A stretch of DNA of 8,005 nucleotides from Oscillospiraceae bacterium (GCA_017440445.1 JAFSHE010000219.1:1-8005), one strand, 5' to 3'; shown: positions 1 through 5,741, counted from the stretch's first letter. The notes: generated by a model not told the origin, from the sequence alone. Numbers and translations are program-made.

Positions 1-1
1 A

Positions 2-256
2 GGACTTGAGGAGGTCAGGGAGATAGCTGCACAGTTCGGGATAGAGGACATAAACCTTGTAAAGCCAAGCATAGGAGAGGCGACCCGTGTGCTTCTGAGG
101 AGAGTTCCCTGGAAGCTGCTGGTCCACAGCCTTGAGGATAACGAGCATCTGGGACATATTTATCAGCTTGCAAAGGAGAAAGGCGTTGAAGTGATACAGT
201 ATCCGCTGAAAAACTATAAGGCATGCGGACTTATCAGAAATCTCGCCGACACTTGA
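2..256 (+). CDS. C-terminal fragment, probable PELOTA/L7Ae-like domain of a StiP/PRTase-type protein (5' end outside window)
   Basis: An open frame enters from the left edge and ends at TGA 254-256, giving 84 visible residues. The tail runs from GEATRVLLRRVPWKLLVHS, through a region with HLGHIYQLAKEKGVEV, to YKACGLIRNL. This is the alpha/beta pattern of L7Ae-type RNA-binding domains: a strand, then a helix, then a Val-rich strand, then a late Gly-Leu-Ile. From family knowledge, a domain of this type (PELOTA) sits at the C-terminus of StiP/phosphoribosyltransferase-like proteins in Ter-linked stress gene clusters, next to a HAD phosphatase. Exactly such a gene follows one base after this stop. 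The reading frame is certain. The domain call rests on remembered family patterns plus the neighbour. The catalytic N-terminal part is not in the window, so the enzyme itself cannot be confirmed. An unrelated L7Ae-like protein is the main alternative. Confidence 0.6.
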   Translation, partial: GLEEVREIAAQFGIEDINLVKPSIGEATRVLLRRVPWKLLVHSLEDNEHLGHIYQLAKEKGVEVIQYPLKNYKACGLIRNLADT

Positions 257-257
257 T

Positions 258-1022
258 ATGAAAAGGATATTATTCACTTGCGATCTTGACAACACACTGC
301 TGTATTCCTACAAGCACAAAAAGGACGGCGATGTGTGTATCGAGATCCTTAAGGAGAAGGAACAGGGCTTCACGACTCCCCGTACACTGGAGCTGCTGAA
401 GCAGGTGGTGGAGCTTCCCGATGTGGAAACAGTTCCACTGACAACACGCTCGGTGGAGCAGTATACTCGTATAAACTGGGGTGAAAGCGCACCTCATTCC
501 GCACTGGTAACCAACGGTACGCTGCTGCTTATAGACGAAAAGCTGAACGACGAATGGTGGATGGGCTCGCTTGAAAGCGTTATGCCCTGCAAAGCAGAAA
601 TAAACAGGATGTACGAGATGCTTTCTCCGCAGGACAGCTTTATCCGTGTACGGATAGTGGACGAGATGTATCTTTTCGTTTACTGCGCAGAAAACACTAA
701 GCCGCAGGATACTGCTGCACTTCTGGGGGCGCTTACAACGCTTAACGTAAAGTGCGCAGGAAAGAAGATATATCTGTTCCCGCCTGCTGCCGATAAGGGC
801 TTCGCATCAGAAAGAATGGCGAAAAGGCTCGGGTCGGAGCTTCACATCGCCGCAGGCGACAGCGCTATCGACCTTCCCATGCTTCAGATGGCTGATATCG
901 CAATAATCCCGCATGACGATTTTATGATGGCGCAGGAATATAAAAAGTGCATCGTATGCCCGCCCGAAAAAAGGTTTTCGGAATTCGTGCTTGAAACGGT
1001 TCTGGAGCTGGCTAAAGAATAA
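258..1022 (+). CDS. HAD-superfamily hydrolase (Cof-like phosphatase, probably Ter-cluster associated)
   Basis: A 254-residue cytosolic protein with all four HAD motifs. Motif I is DLDNT at residues 9-13, with D9 the expected nucleophile and D11 the general acid/base. Motif II is the Thr/Ser in TTRS at 62-65. Motif III is K180 in ADKGFAS. Motif IV is AGDSAIDLPML at 199-209, with D201 and D205 binding Mg2+. The roughly 100-residue insert between motifs II and III forms the type C2 cap seen in Cof-like phosphatases, so a small phosphorylated metabolite is the likely substrate. The ATG lies one base after the upstream TGA and has no clear Shine-Dalgarno sequence, which suggests translational coupling. 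In Ter-linked clusters a HAD enzyme of this size accompanies phosphoribosyltransferases and is thought to dephosphorylate a nucleoside-like product. That specific role is inferred from context. HAD phosphatase activity itself is well supported. Confidence 0.9.
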   Translation: MKRILFTCDLDNTLLYSYKHKKDGDVCIEILKEKEQGFTTPRTLELLKQVVELPDVETVPLTTRSVEQYTRINWGESAPHSALVTNGTLLLIDEKLNDEWWMGSLESVMPCKAEINRMYEMLSPQDSFIRVRIVDEMYLFVYCAENTKPQDTAALLGALTTLNVKCAGKKIYLFPPAADKGFASERMAKRLGSELHIAAGDSAIDLPMLQMADIAIIPHDDFMMAQEYKKCIVCPPEKRFSEFVLETVLELAKE

Positions 1023-1025
1023 TAA

Positions 1026-1059
1026 AAACGGAGCTTTCCTTGTTCGGATAGCTCCGTTT
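1026..1059. terminator. Bidirectional intrinsic terminator between convergent genes
   Basis: A 10-bp perfect stem (1026-1035 AAACGGAGCT with 1050-1059 AGCTCCGTTT) can be extended inward by TCC/GGA (1037-1039 with 1046-1048). It is followed by a T-rich run on the + strand (about 1057-1065). On the - strand the stem is followed by TTTTTATT. It lies 3 bases after the HAD stop and 11 bases from the stop of the convergent secreted-protein gene, so it probably serves both. Confidence 0.88.
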
Positions 1060-1070
1060 ATTTTATCACT

Positions 1071-1811
1071 TCATCCGAAGCATTTCTGACACGGTACGCA
1101 GTTCTTTGCGACTGCCTCGGAATATGTCATTTCGGTGTAGTTCTTCATTCCCGAACAATTAGGTTTGCTGTGGTATTTTCCGCTTGAACTTACATACACA
1201 GATGCGCCGACGCTGTCGGAGTGCGCAGGAGTGCTTTCGACTGGGGTCTGATCGGTCTCCTGCGGAGAAGAAGTGGTCTTTGTTGTGGATACGGCAGTCG
1301 TTACAGGAGGAGATACTGCCTCTGACTTCTGCGTCTGAGGGATACGTGAGGGCTGCCTGTCCGTATCCATCGCCTGTGCAGCGGATATCGTACAATCCTC
1401 AAGCGTTATGGAATACCCTTGAATATCGGATATCGTTCCGTTTACGGTGACAACTGAAAATGTTGTATAATCCTTGTCTGCGGAAGCTATCACTGTAACA
1501 GGCGGGTCGTCCGAAACAAACACCAGCTTTTCAGATGTGCTGAGCATCTTATCGGGAGCGGCTGTAAAGCTGACCGTGATATCAAAACTCTTTCCCGACC
1601 CGGAATACAGCTTTACAGTATCTAAAACAGAACCGAGGATCACATCCTGCTCAACAGGTGCGGATGTGGTCTGAGATGTGGTGGAAGCAGGCTTATCCTC
1701 TACCATGATGCGGCTGTCATTATCCTCAGCAGAGGAAGCAAACACAGATACGCCAACGACCGCTGCACATACAGCGGCAGCGCCAAGCTCCAGCTTTGTT
1801 TTTCTTTCCAT
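1071..1811 (-). CDS. Exported Ser/Thr-rich protein with possible OB-like domain and C-terminal Cys/His motif
   Basis: A 246-residue protein of unknown function. Residues 1-8 are charged (MERKTKLE). Residues 9-28 are an Ala/Val-rich hydrophobic segment ending near ASSA, consistent with a Sec signal peptide or a signal anchor. C15 does not fit a lipobox because Val precedes it. Residues about 40-55 and 150-200 are Ser/Thr/Pro-rich linkers. Residues about 56-145 form a beta-rich region ending VTVNGTISDI...YSITLEDCTI, which resembles OB-fold (tRNA_anti-like) domains of exported Firmicutes proteins. The tail holds Y213-H214, C219, C238, C241 and C244 (YHSKPNC, then CVPCQKC), a pattern seen at the C-termini of many secreted Firmicutes proteins and likely to bind a metal ion. 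The start has a strong GGGGAGGT ribosome site (1817-1824) about 6 bases upstream. It is a single-gene unit with its own promoter. Export is fairly sure, the OB call is tentative, and no function is claimed. Confidence 0.85.
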   Translation of the reverse strand: MERKTKLELGAAAVCAAVVGVSVFASSAEDNDSRIMVEDKPASTTSQTTSAPVEQDVILGSVLDTVKLYSGSGKSFDITVSFTAAPDKMLSTSEKLVFVSDDPPVTVIASADKDYTTFSVVTVNGTISDIQGYSITLEDCTISAAQAMDTDRQPSRIPQTQKSEAVSPPVTTAVSTTKTTSSPQETDQTPVESTPAHSDSVGASVYVSSSGKYHSKPNCSGMKNYTEMTYSEAVAKNCVPCQKCFG

Positions 1812-1844
1812 GCCGCACCTCCCCGATTTGAATTACTATACTGT

Positions 1845-1873
1845 ATTATACATGTTCTGACCGATGATGTCAA
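1845..1873 (-). promoter_or_regulatory. Perfect consensus housekeeping promoter for the secreted-protein gene
   Basis: Read on the - strand, TTGACA (1868-1873) is followed by exactly 17 bases (1851-1867) and TATAAT (1845-1850). Both hexamers match the sigma-70/sigma-A consensus exactly. The expected transcription start is near 1838, giving a leader of about 27 bases that carries the GGGGAGGT ribosome site. Confidence 0.9.
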
Positions 1874-1911
1874 CCATGTTTTCGGCTCTGCCCGATATAT
1901 CCGTACAGCAC

Positions 1912-1940
1912 AAGACCCGCAGATATATCCTGCGGGTCTT
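1912..1940 (-). terminator. GC-rich hairpin after the CPBP gene, probable operon terminator
   Basis: A stem of 11 bp (1912-1922 with 1930-1940, AAGACCCGCAG against CTGCGGGTCTT) encloses a 7-base loop. It begins 4 bases beyond the CPBP stop codon. On the - strand only a short T run (CTT) follows before GTGCTG, so intrinsic termination may be weak. The hairpin sits just upstream of the promoter of the next gene. Confidence 0.65.
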
Positions 1941-1944
1941 AGCA

Positions 1945-2856
1945 TTATGCGGCAGCCTTTGCCGCTTTTTCCCTTTTGTAATCTACGCAAAGCATTATGT
2001 AGCTTACTACTCCTGTCACTAAGATCGGGATAAAAGATACCAGCATGCTGGTTATCCTGTCCTGCTGCACGCCCGCTGCTGCGGGGTCTGCTTTGAGATT
2101 CAGGAAGATAAGCAGTAACAATACAGAACAGTTATTATTCACCCCATGAGCTATCGCAGCAGGCCACACTGACTTTGTACGCCTTGATATAAGCGTAAGG
2201 AACGAGCCCATACACACGCAGTCAACACACATAAGGAGTATTCCTACATACGGGAAGCCTGCGTATTCCATGCCGAAGTTGTGACCCGAAACCGTCATCG
2301 GAGCATGCCATAATCCCCAGATAACTCCGCCCACGATCACTGCGGCGGGAAGCGGCATCAGCTTTTCAAGCTGCGGCATAAGATAACCTCTCCAACCGAG
2401 TTCCTCACCGAAAAAAACGGATAGACCAATCAGTATCATCGGTGGCATGGACAGTGCCATCGGAATAGTATCCGAAAGATATTCCGTGCTGAAAATTCCT
2501 CCGAGATCCGCACCCGCATGGAGAAATGTGAGCAGATTTCCTATCGCTCCATACACGATAGGAACAGCAATCGCCATAACGTAATACTTTATCCTGCCCT
2601 TTTCAAAGTTGAACTCCAGCATAGCGTCCCTGAAGCCCTGCTTTGTTACGAGCCTTGTTACGATATTTGCCAGTGCAGGAAGCAGCATGCCAAGTCCTGC
2701 AAGCATTGTAAGCGGGTCTGCGGAAAGCTCAGGCGTGGAATACATCGGCGCACCGAGAGCATCATTTACCGCTATCGTAATGAGGTATACGGGAACACAC
2801 GCTATAACAAGAAATATCACAAGACGGATGATAGTAATTTTCTTATCACTGCTCAA
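1945..2856 (-). CDS. CPBP-family intramembrane metalloprotease (CAAX protease/Abi-like)
   Basis: About 303 residues from a proposed TTG start at 2856, reading MSSDKKITIIRL. The membrane protein carries the family's three motifs. EE-x3-R (GEELGWRGYL) has E151, E152 and R156. WGLWHAP has H184. AHGVNN has H237 and N241. These residues form the putative metal-binding active site in the membrane. There are about seven to eight hydrophobic segments, starting at residues 12-30 and ending near residue 293, and the tail is Lys/Ala-rich. An ATG at 2910 would add 18 residues but overlaps the upstream permease by 65 bases and lacks a ribosome site. The TTG has AAAGGAG 9 bases before it and overlaps the permease stop by 11 bases. 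In Gram-positives, CPBP proteins act in bacteriocin self-immunity, peptide maturation or membrane-protein cleavage. As last gene of a GntR/ABC operon, a role in peptide resistance or signalling is likely, but its substrate is unknown. Confidence 0.9.
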   Translation of the reverse strand: MSSDKKITIIRLVIFLVIACVPVYLITIAVNDALGAPMYSTPELSADPLTMLAGLGMLLPALANIVTRLVTKQGFRDAMLEFNFEKGRIKYYVMAIAVPIVYGAIGNLLTFLHAGADLGGIFSTEYLSDTIPMALSMPPMILIGLSVFFGEELGWRGYLMPQLEKLMPLPAAVIVGGVIWGLWHAPMTVSGHNFGMEYAGFPYVGILLMCVDCVCMGSFLTLISRRTKSVWPAAIAHGVNNNCSVLLLLIFLNLKADPAAAGVQQDRITSMLVSFIPILVTGVVSYIMLCVDYKREKAAKAAA

Positions 2857-3568
2857 AGCTTTCAGCTCCTTTCTGATACAGTATACAGGACAGCTTGTAG
2901 GACAGCACATACAACACTATCGAAGCGTACGGAAGTATAGCGAGGGTCCATGTCATCTCTTTTTGCCCTGCCCTGCCTGCGGCAAGGTCTGCAAGCCATG
3001 CGTAGAAGCTCTCCTCACTCATGAAGATAGTGAGATCACCGAACAGGCCATAGACTATAATGGCGAACATCAGACCCACAAACAGGAATGCACGCAGGTT
3101 GCTGCCCCTCTTGTTTCCAAAACGGATGATAAACGGCAGCTCTATCGCACTGCACAAAAGCATCACCCAGAATATCACTGAAATTATTGATACAACAGAG
3201 TCAGCTCCAACCACAGCACTGAATACCATATCTCCGATATAGCACATGGTGACCGCTATCATGTTGTTTGCAAGAACGAACAGATACTTTGACTTCACCT
3301 GTCCCCTTGCCGCCTGCGGAGTGGAGCTTACAAAGGACGCCCACAGCTTTCTCTCGTCATACTTGTATATCATGGTGTTAAGACATCCTGCCATCAGCAT
3401 AGTCAACAGTGCTACAAGAACTATCGTCATTGTGCGCAGCTGATCTGTATCGGTTCTGAATGCCGAGATAGCTATCATAGGAGCATATCCCCCCACCACA
3501 AGGAAGGAATACATCGTTATCATATATATGCGGTTTTCATAGAATTCTTTAAAAAGCAATCCTGACAT
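2846..3568 (-). CDS. ABC-2 type transporter permease (second of two)
   Basis: A 240-residue integral membrane protein with about six hydrophobic segments, at roughly residues 15-37, 46-67, 97-121, 126-148, 160-180 and 208-227. The first cytoplasmic loop holds YDERKLWASFVSSTPQAAR followed by KSKYLF (about 68-97). This corresponds to the D-x3-W-x3-x(3)-P...KY signature of the ABC2_membrane_5 group, to which YtrC/BcrB-like permeases of GntR-linked exporters belong. An upstream in-frame GTG at 3577 is rejected because it is part of the ribosome site; ATG 3568 lies 8 bases after AAAGGAG. The gap to the preceding permease is 13 bases, and its 3' end overlaps the CPBP start. It probably pairs with the other permease as a heterodimeric membrane channel for the ATPase encoded upstream. 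The transported substrate cannot be read from the sequence. Confidence 0.88.
   Translation of the reverse strand: MSGLLFKEFYENRIYMITMYSFLVVGGYAPMIAISAFRTDTDQLRTMTIVLVALLTMLMAGCLNTMIYKYDERKLWASFVSSTPQAARGQVKSKYLFVLANNMIAVTMCYIGDMVFSAVVGADSVVSIISVIFWVMLLCSAIELPFIIRFGNKRGSNLRAFLFVGLMFAIIVYGLFGDLTIFMSEESFYAWLADLAAGRAGQKEMTWTLAILPYASIVLYVLSYKLSCILYQKGAESFEQ
2866..2872 (-). promoter_or_regulatory. Ribosome binding site fixing the TTG start of the CPBP gene
   Basis: AAAGGAG on the - strand lies 9 bases before TTG 2856 and within the end of the upstream permease gene. It argues against the ATG at 2910, which has no such site. Confidence 0.75.
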
Positions 3569-3576
3569 ACTCTGCA

Positions 3577-3583
3577 CTCCTTT
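3577..3583 (-). promoter_or_regulatory. Ribosome binding site fixing the start of the second permease
   Basis: AAAGGAG ends 8 bases before ATG 3568 and overlaps both the first permease's TAA stop and the in-frame GTG at 3577, which rules out the GTG as a start. Confidence 0.8.
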
Positions 3584-4397
3584 ACACTTTATTTACAGGC
3601 TTTTCTTTTTTTGAGAAAAACTTCGGCGGCTTCATGTCACGGTGCTTCATCACGAATGTGGTGACAGCCCAGCCAAACGCCACTATCGCTATCAGCACCA
3701 ACGGAGAGAAAGGTAATATCGCCTCGCTGATCTCGCTTACCTTATCACCGACCAGAAGAAATACAGTCTCATCCTCCGGTGCATTCTCATCCATGACGCC
3801 TGAGGCGAACATCAGGAACATCATCCCCAGATAGCCCAGTATAAGCACGATCACCACTGCGTATGTGGTGGACTTAAACCAGTAGGACAGTATCGTGATA
3901 AGCGTAGCCATAAATACAATAACAAGCATTATGGATGCCATAACAGCAAAGTCCGAGTAAGCAATAGGCTTGCCCATTAATTCTCCGACTATCACACCAT
4001 TTACTGTGGAAAGTCCGTAGCCGATAACAGCGACTGCAAGCATCATCATGTACTTTACAAAGAAGAACTTGCTCTCGGATACAGGTGAGGAATAAAGAAA
4101 CCTTGTCCATTTCTCAGTATAATCATTGGGAGCGGTATCAACTACTACCGAAGTATTCATAAAGAACAGCGCTGCGGGGACAAAAATTCCGAACATGCGT
4201 ATCGTACCGCTTGCACTTTGCAGCACATCCTCGGGGAGCTTTGCAAGATTGCCAACCTTCATACTCAACAGAACCAGAAATACCAGCAGGATAAATCCAA
4301 AGAAGATACTGGTTACCGCAATATATGTACGCCTGCCTATATACAACTCACGGAAGAAAAGACCCTTCAGCGATGCGGATTTTCTAGCGCCCATCAT
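3582..4397 (-). CDS. ABC-2 type transporter permease (first of two)
   Basis: About 271 residues with roughly six hydrophobic segments, near residues 24-46, 67-87, 113-137, 149-171, 176-199 and 233-253. The N-terminus is basic and cytoplasmic (ARKSASLKGLFFREL). The tail is strongly basic (KHRDMKPPKFFSKKEKPVNKV). The first inner loop carries PNDYTEKWTRFLYSSPVSES and then VKYMM, the conserved D..W..F..S.PVS...KY pattern of ABC2_membrane_5 permeases. GTG 4403 lies inside the ribosome site and is not the start. ATG 4397 overlaps the ATPase stop as ATGA with 5-base spacing, and ATG 4394 overlaps as TGATG with 8-base spacing. Either is plausible and both imply translational coupling. It likely forms the membrane part of an exporter with the second permease. 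The two permeases share the same loop signature but are clearly diverged. Confidence 0.88.
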   Translation of the reverse strand: MMGARKSASLKGLFFRELYIGRRTYIAVTSIFFGFILLVFLVLLSMKVGNLAKLPEDVLQSASGTIRMFGIFVPAALFFMNTSVVVDTAPNDYTEKWTRFLYSSPVSESKFFFVKYMMMLAVAVIGYGLSTVNGVIVGELMGKPIAYSDFAVMASIMLVIVFMATLITILSYWFKSTTYAVVIVLILGYLGMMFLMFASGVMDENAPEDETVFLLVGDKVSEISEAILPFSPLVLIAIVAFGWAVTTFVMKHRDMKPPKFFSKKEKPVNKV

Positions 4398-5272
4398 GTC
4401 CACTCCTTTTTGCCTGCGTTGACATAGTACAGCATTATCTCCTCAAGCGTGGTCTTATCTATTGTAAGACCCGAGTACTTTTTCTTTGCCTCTGCACGGT
4501 CAGCGACCATTACCTCTGCACCGAATTCATTGATTCGTGCGCTGATAAAATCAGCTGGTGCTATCTCTTTGTAGTCTGCCTTTGTACACTTAATAACGCC
4601 GTGAGCCTCAAGTATATCGTCCTTGTAGCCCGAGATAAGCAGCTTTCCTCTGTCAATGAATGTAACGCTGTCTGCGATCTTTTCAAGGTCTGATGTGATA
4701 TGCGAGGACATAAGGATACTGTTTTCAGCGTCCTGAAGATACTCAAGGAAGATATCCAGTATCTCGTTACGTACAACGGGGTCCAGACCTGTTGTAGCCT
4801 CATCCATTATCAGCAGCTTTGCTCCGTGGGAAAGTGCAGCGGCTATCTGCATCTTCATCTTCATGCCCTTGGAGAAATCCTTCAGCTTCTTGCGGGAGGG
4901 CAGACCGAAGCGCTCCACATACTCGAAAAACTTCGCTTTATCCCAGTTTCTGTATATACCGCCCATCATTATGCTGAGCTGCTTTGCACTGAAATCCTCA
5001 TGGAAGGGCTGCTCATCAAATACTGCGGCGATCTGCTCCTTTATCTCGTACTCATGCTCACGGTTGTCAAGACCCAGCATCTTAACGCTGCCGCTGTCGG
5101 GCTTTATGATGTTCAGCAGGGACTTGATGGTAGTTGTCTTTCCTGCACCGTTCTGTCCGATAAAGCCCATGATACTGCCCTTTGGCACATTGAAGCTGAC
5201 GTTGTCCAGTGTAAATCCGTCGTACTTCTTGGTAAGACCGCTGATCTCTATTGCGTTTTCGTAGTCAGTCAT
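4394..5272 (-). CDS. ABC transporter ATP-binding protein (YtrB/BcrA-like exporter ATPase)
   Basis: A 292-residue cytosolic ATPase with a complete nucleotide-binding domain. Walker A is GQNGAGKT at residues 39-46. The signature is FSKGM at 133-137, a form usual in this exporter group in place of LSGGQ. Walker B is LLIMDEA at 153-159 with catalytic E158. The D-loop is GLDP (162-165), and the switch His is H191 in SSH. A region of about 70 residues follows the core, as in BcrA-type ATPases. The start is ATG 5272, 8 bases after TTCCTCC on the + strand (GGAGGAA read on the coding strand). Earlier in-frame starts at 5299 and 5287 lie upstream of or within that ribosome site. The gene overlaps the GntR stop by 8 bases and the next permease by a few bases. 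It powers the two permeases that follow. ATPase identity is certain. Function in drug or peptide resistance is inferred from the operon type. Confidence 0.95.
   Translation of the reverse strand: MTDYENAIEISGLTKKYDGFTLDNVSFNVPKGSIMGFIGQNGAGKTTTIKSLLNIIKPDSGSVKMLGLDNREHEYEIKEQIAAVFDEQPFHEDFSAKQLSIMMGGIYRNWDKAKFFEYVERFGLPSRKKLKDFSKGMKMKMQIAAALSHGAKLLIMDEATTGLDPVVRNEILDIFLEYLQDAENSILMSSHITSDLEKIADSVTFIDRGKLLISGYKDDILEAHGVIKCTKADYKEIAPADFISARINEFGAEVMVADRAEAKKKYSGLTIDKTTLEEIMLYYVNAGKKEWT
4403..4408 (-). promoter_or_regulatory. Ribosome binding site of the first permease
   Basis: AAGGAG lies 5 bases before ATG 4397 and 8 bases before ATG 4394. The in-frame GTG at 4403 shares its last G with the site and is excluded. 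Confidence 0.78.
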
Positions 5273-5648
5273 TGTCTGTTCCTCCATAAACAAGCTCAAG
5301 TATCTCTTTCAGCTCCTCAAGGGAGAGGTCGCAAAGCCGCGACATTTCACATGCCTTTGTAAGAAGCTCCTCCGTCTGACGGACGTATTCCTCCCGCAGG
5401 AACTGGGTATTCTGCCCTTTTACATAGCAGCCCTTTCCTGCGAAGTTCTCGATATATCCGTCCCGTTCAAGCTCCTCGTAGGCACGCTTTGTGGTGATAA
5501 CGCTTATCCTCAGCTGCATGGCGAGGTTGCGCATCGACGGCAGGGCGTCCCCTGCTTTCAGCGTACCGTTCATGATGAGCGCCTTTATCTGCGAGGTGAT
5601 CTGCTGATAAATAGGCTCATCCGACGAGTTTGTTAATATGATATCCAT
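5265..5648 (-). CDS. GntR-family transcriptional regulator, YtrA subfamily
   Basis: A 127-residue DNA-binding protein. Residues 9-78 form the winged helix-turn-helix of the GntR family: EPIYQQITSQIKALI is helix 1, then GDALPSMRNLAMQLRISV, TTKRAYEELERDGYI (recognition region) and the wing GKGCYV. Only about 50 residues follow, a short helical dimerisation tail (about 82-120) typical of the YtrA subfamily and lacking any effector-binding domain such as FadR or HutC/UTRA. Such regulators usually repress their own ABC-exporter operon and are relieved by cell-wall-active agents. Start: GTG 5654 lies in the ribosome site, so ATG 5648 is chosen, 5 bases after GAGG (5654-5657). The gene is first in the operon, downstream of a promoter with inverted repeats that it probably binds. 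Family identity is sure; the inducing signal is unknown. Confidence 0.93.
   Translation of the reverse strand: MDIILTNSSDEPIYQQITSQIKALIMNGTLKAGDALPSMRNLAMQLRISVITTKRAYEELERDGYIENFAGKGCYVKGQNTQFLREEYVRQTEELLTKACEMSRLCDLSLEELKEILELVYGGTDND
5279..5285 (-). promoter_or_regulatory. Ribosome binding site fixing the start of the ABC ATPase
   Basis: GGAGGAA, inside the GntR coding end, lies close to ATG 5272, with 8 bases between GGAGG and the ATG. It sits immediately after the ATG at 5287, so that earlier start is unlikely. Confidence 0.8.
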
Positions 5649-5651
5649 ATT

Positions 5652-5657
5652 CACCTC
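5652..5657 (-). promoter_or_regulatory. Ribosome binding site fixing the start of the GntR gene
   Basis: GAGGTG precedes ATG 5648 by a short spacer. The in-frame GTG at 5654 is part of this site and is therefore not the start. Confidence 0.7.
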
Positions 5658-5667
5658 ATGTTAAAAT

Positions 5668-5686
5668 TGTATATATACGGTATACA
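5668..5686. promoter_or_regulatory. Inverted repeat over the transcription start, putative GntR operator 1
   Basis: TGTATA (5668-5673) and TATACA (5681-5686) are perfect 6-bp arms around a 7-base centre. The site covers the predicted transcription start (about 5681). Its position and symmetry suit an autorepressor of the YtrA type. Binding is inferred. Confidence 0.6.
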
Positions 5687-5687
5687 C

Positions 5688-5716
5688 AGTATATCACATC
5701 TATATACACTTGTCAA
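5688..5716 (-). promoter_or_regulatory. Promoter of the GntR/ABC/CPBP operon
   Basis: On the - strand, TTGACA (5711-5716) is followed by a 17-base spacer (5694-5710) and TATACT (5688-5693). The -35 is perfect and the -10 differs from consensus at one position. The expected start of transcription is near 5681, leaving a leader of about 33 bases. A/T tracts lie just upstream of the -35 (about 5727-5743). Confidence 0.88.
5689..5707. promoter_or_regulatory. Inverted repeat over -10 and spacer, putative GntR operator 2
   Basis: GTATAT (5689-5694) and ATATAC (5702-5707) form perfect 6-bp arms around a 7-base centre, the same geometry as the site at 5668-5686. The two centres (5677 and 5698) are 21 bp apart, two helical turns. 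Occupation would block the -10 element. Confidence 0.55.
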
Positions 5717-5741
5717 GTGTTTCCCTAAATTTTTTCAAAAA

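Noticed and set aside
1071..1811. Lipoprotein signal in the secreted protein (C15)
   Set aside because: The residues before C15 are Ala-Ala-Val. Val next to the Cys does not fit a lipobox, and the Cys is in the middle of the hydrophobic segment.
1836..1851. TATAC-containing repeat near the secreted-protein promoter, considered as a third GntR operator
   Set aside because: The half-sites are direct or too close together (GTAT-T-ATAC) and do not match the 6-7-6 geometry of the repeats at 5668-5707. The TATAAT box explains the sequence.
1184..1860. Several short + strand frames opposite the secreted-protein gene
   Set aside because: They are low-complexity antisense frames. The - strand gene has a signal segment, a strong ribosome site and a consensus promoter.
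2609..3181. 190-residue open frame on the + strand
   Set aside because: It lies antisense to the CPBP and permease genes, which have clear family motifs and ribosome sites. Its own product has no recognisable domain.
4700..5362. 220-residue open frame on the + strand
   Set aside because: It is opposite the ABC ATPase and GntR genes. The translation is rich in Cys, His and Leu with no motif, as expected of an antisense shadow.
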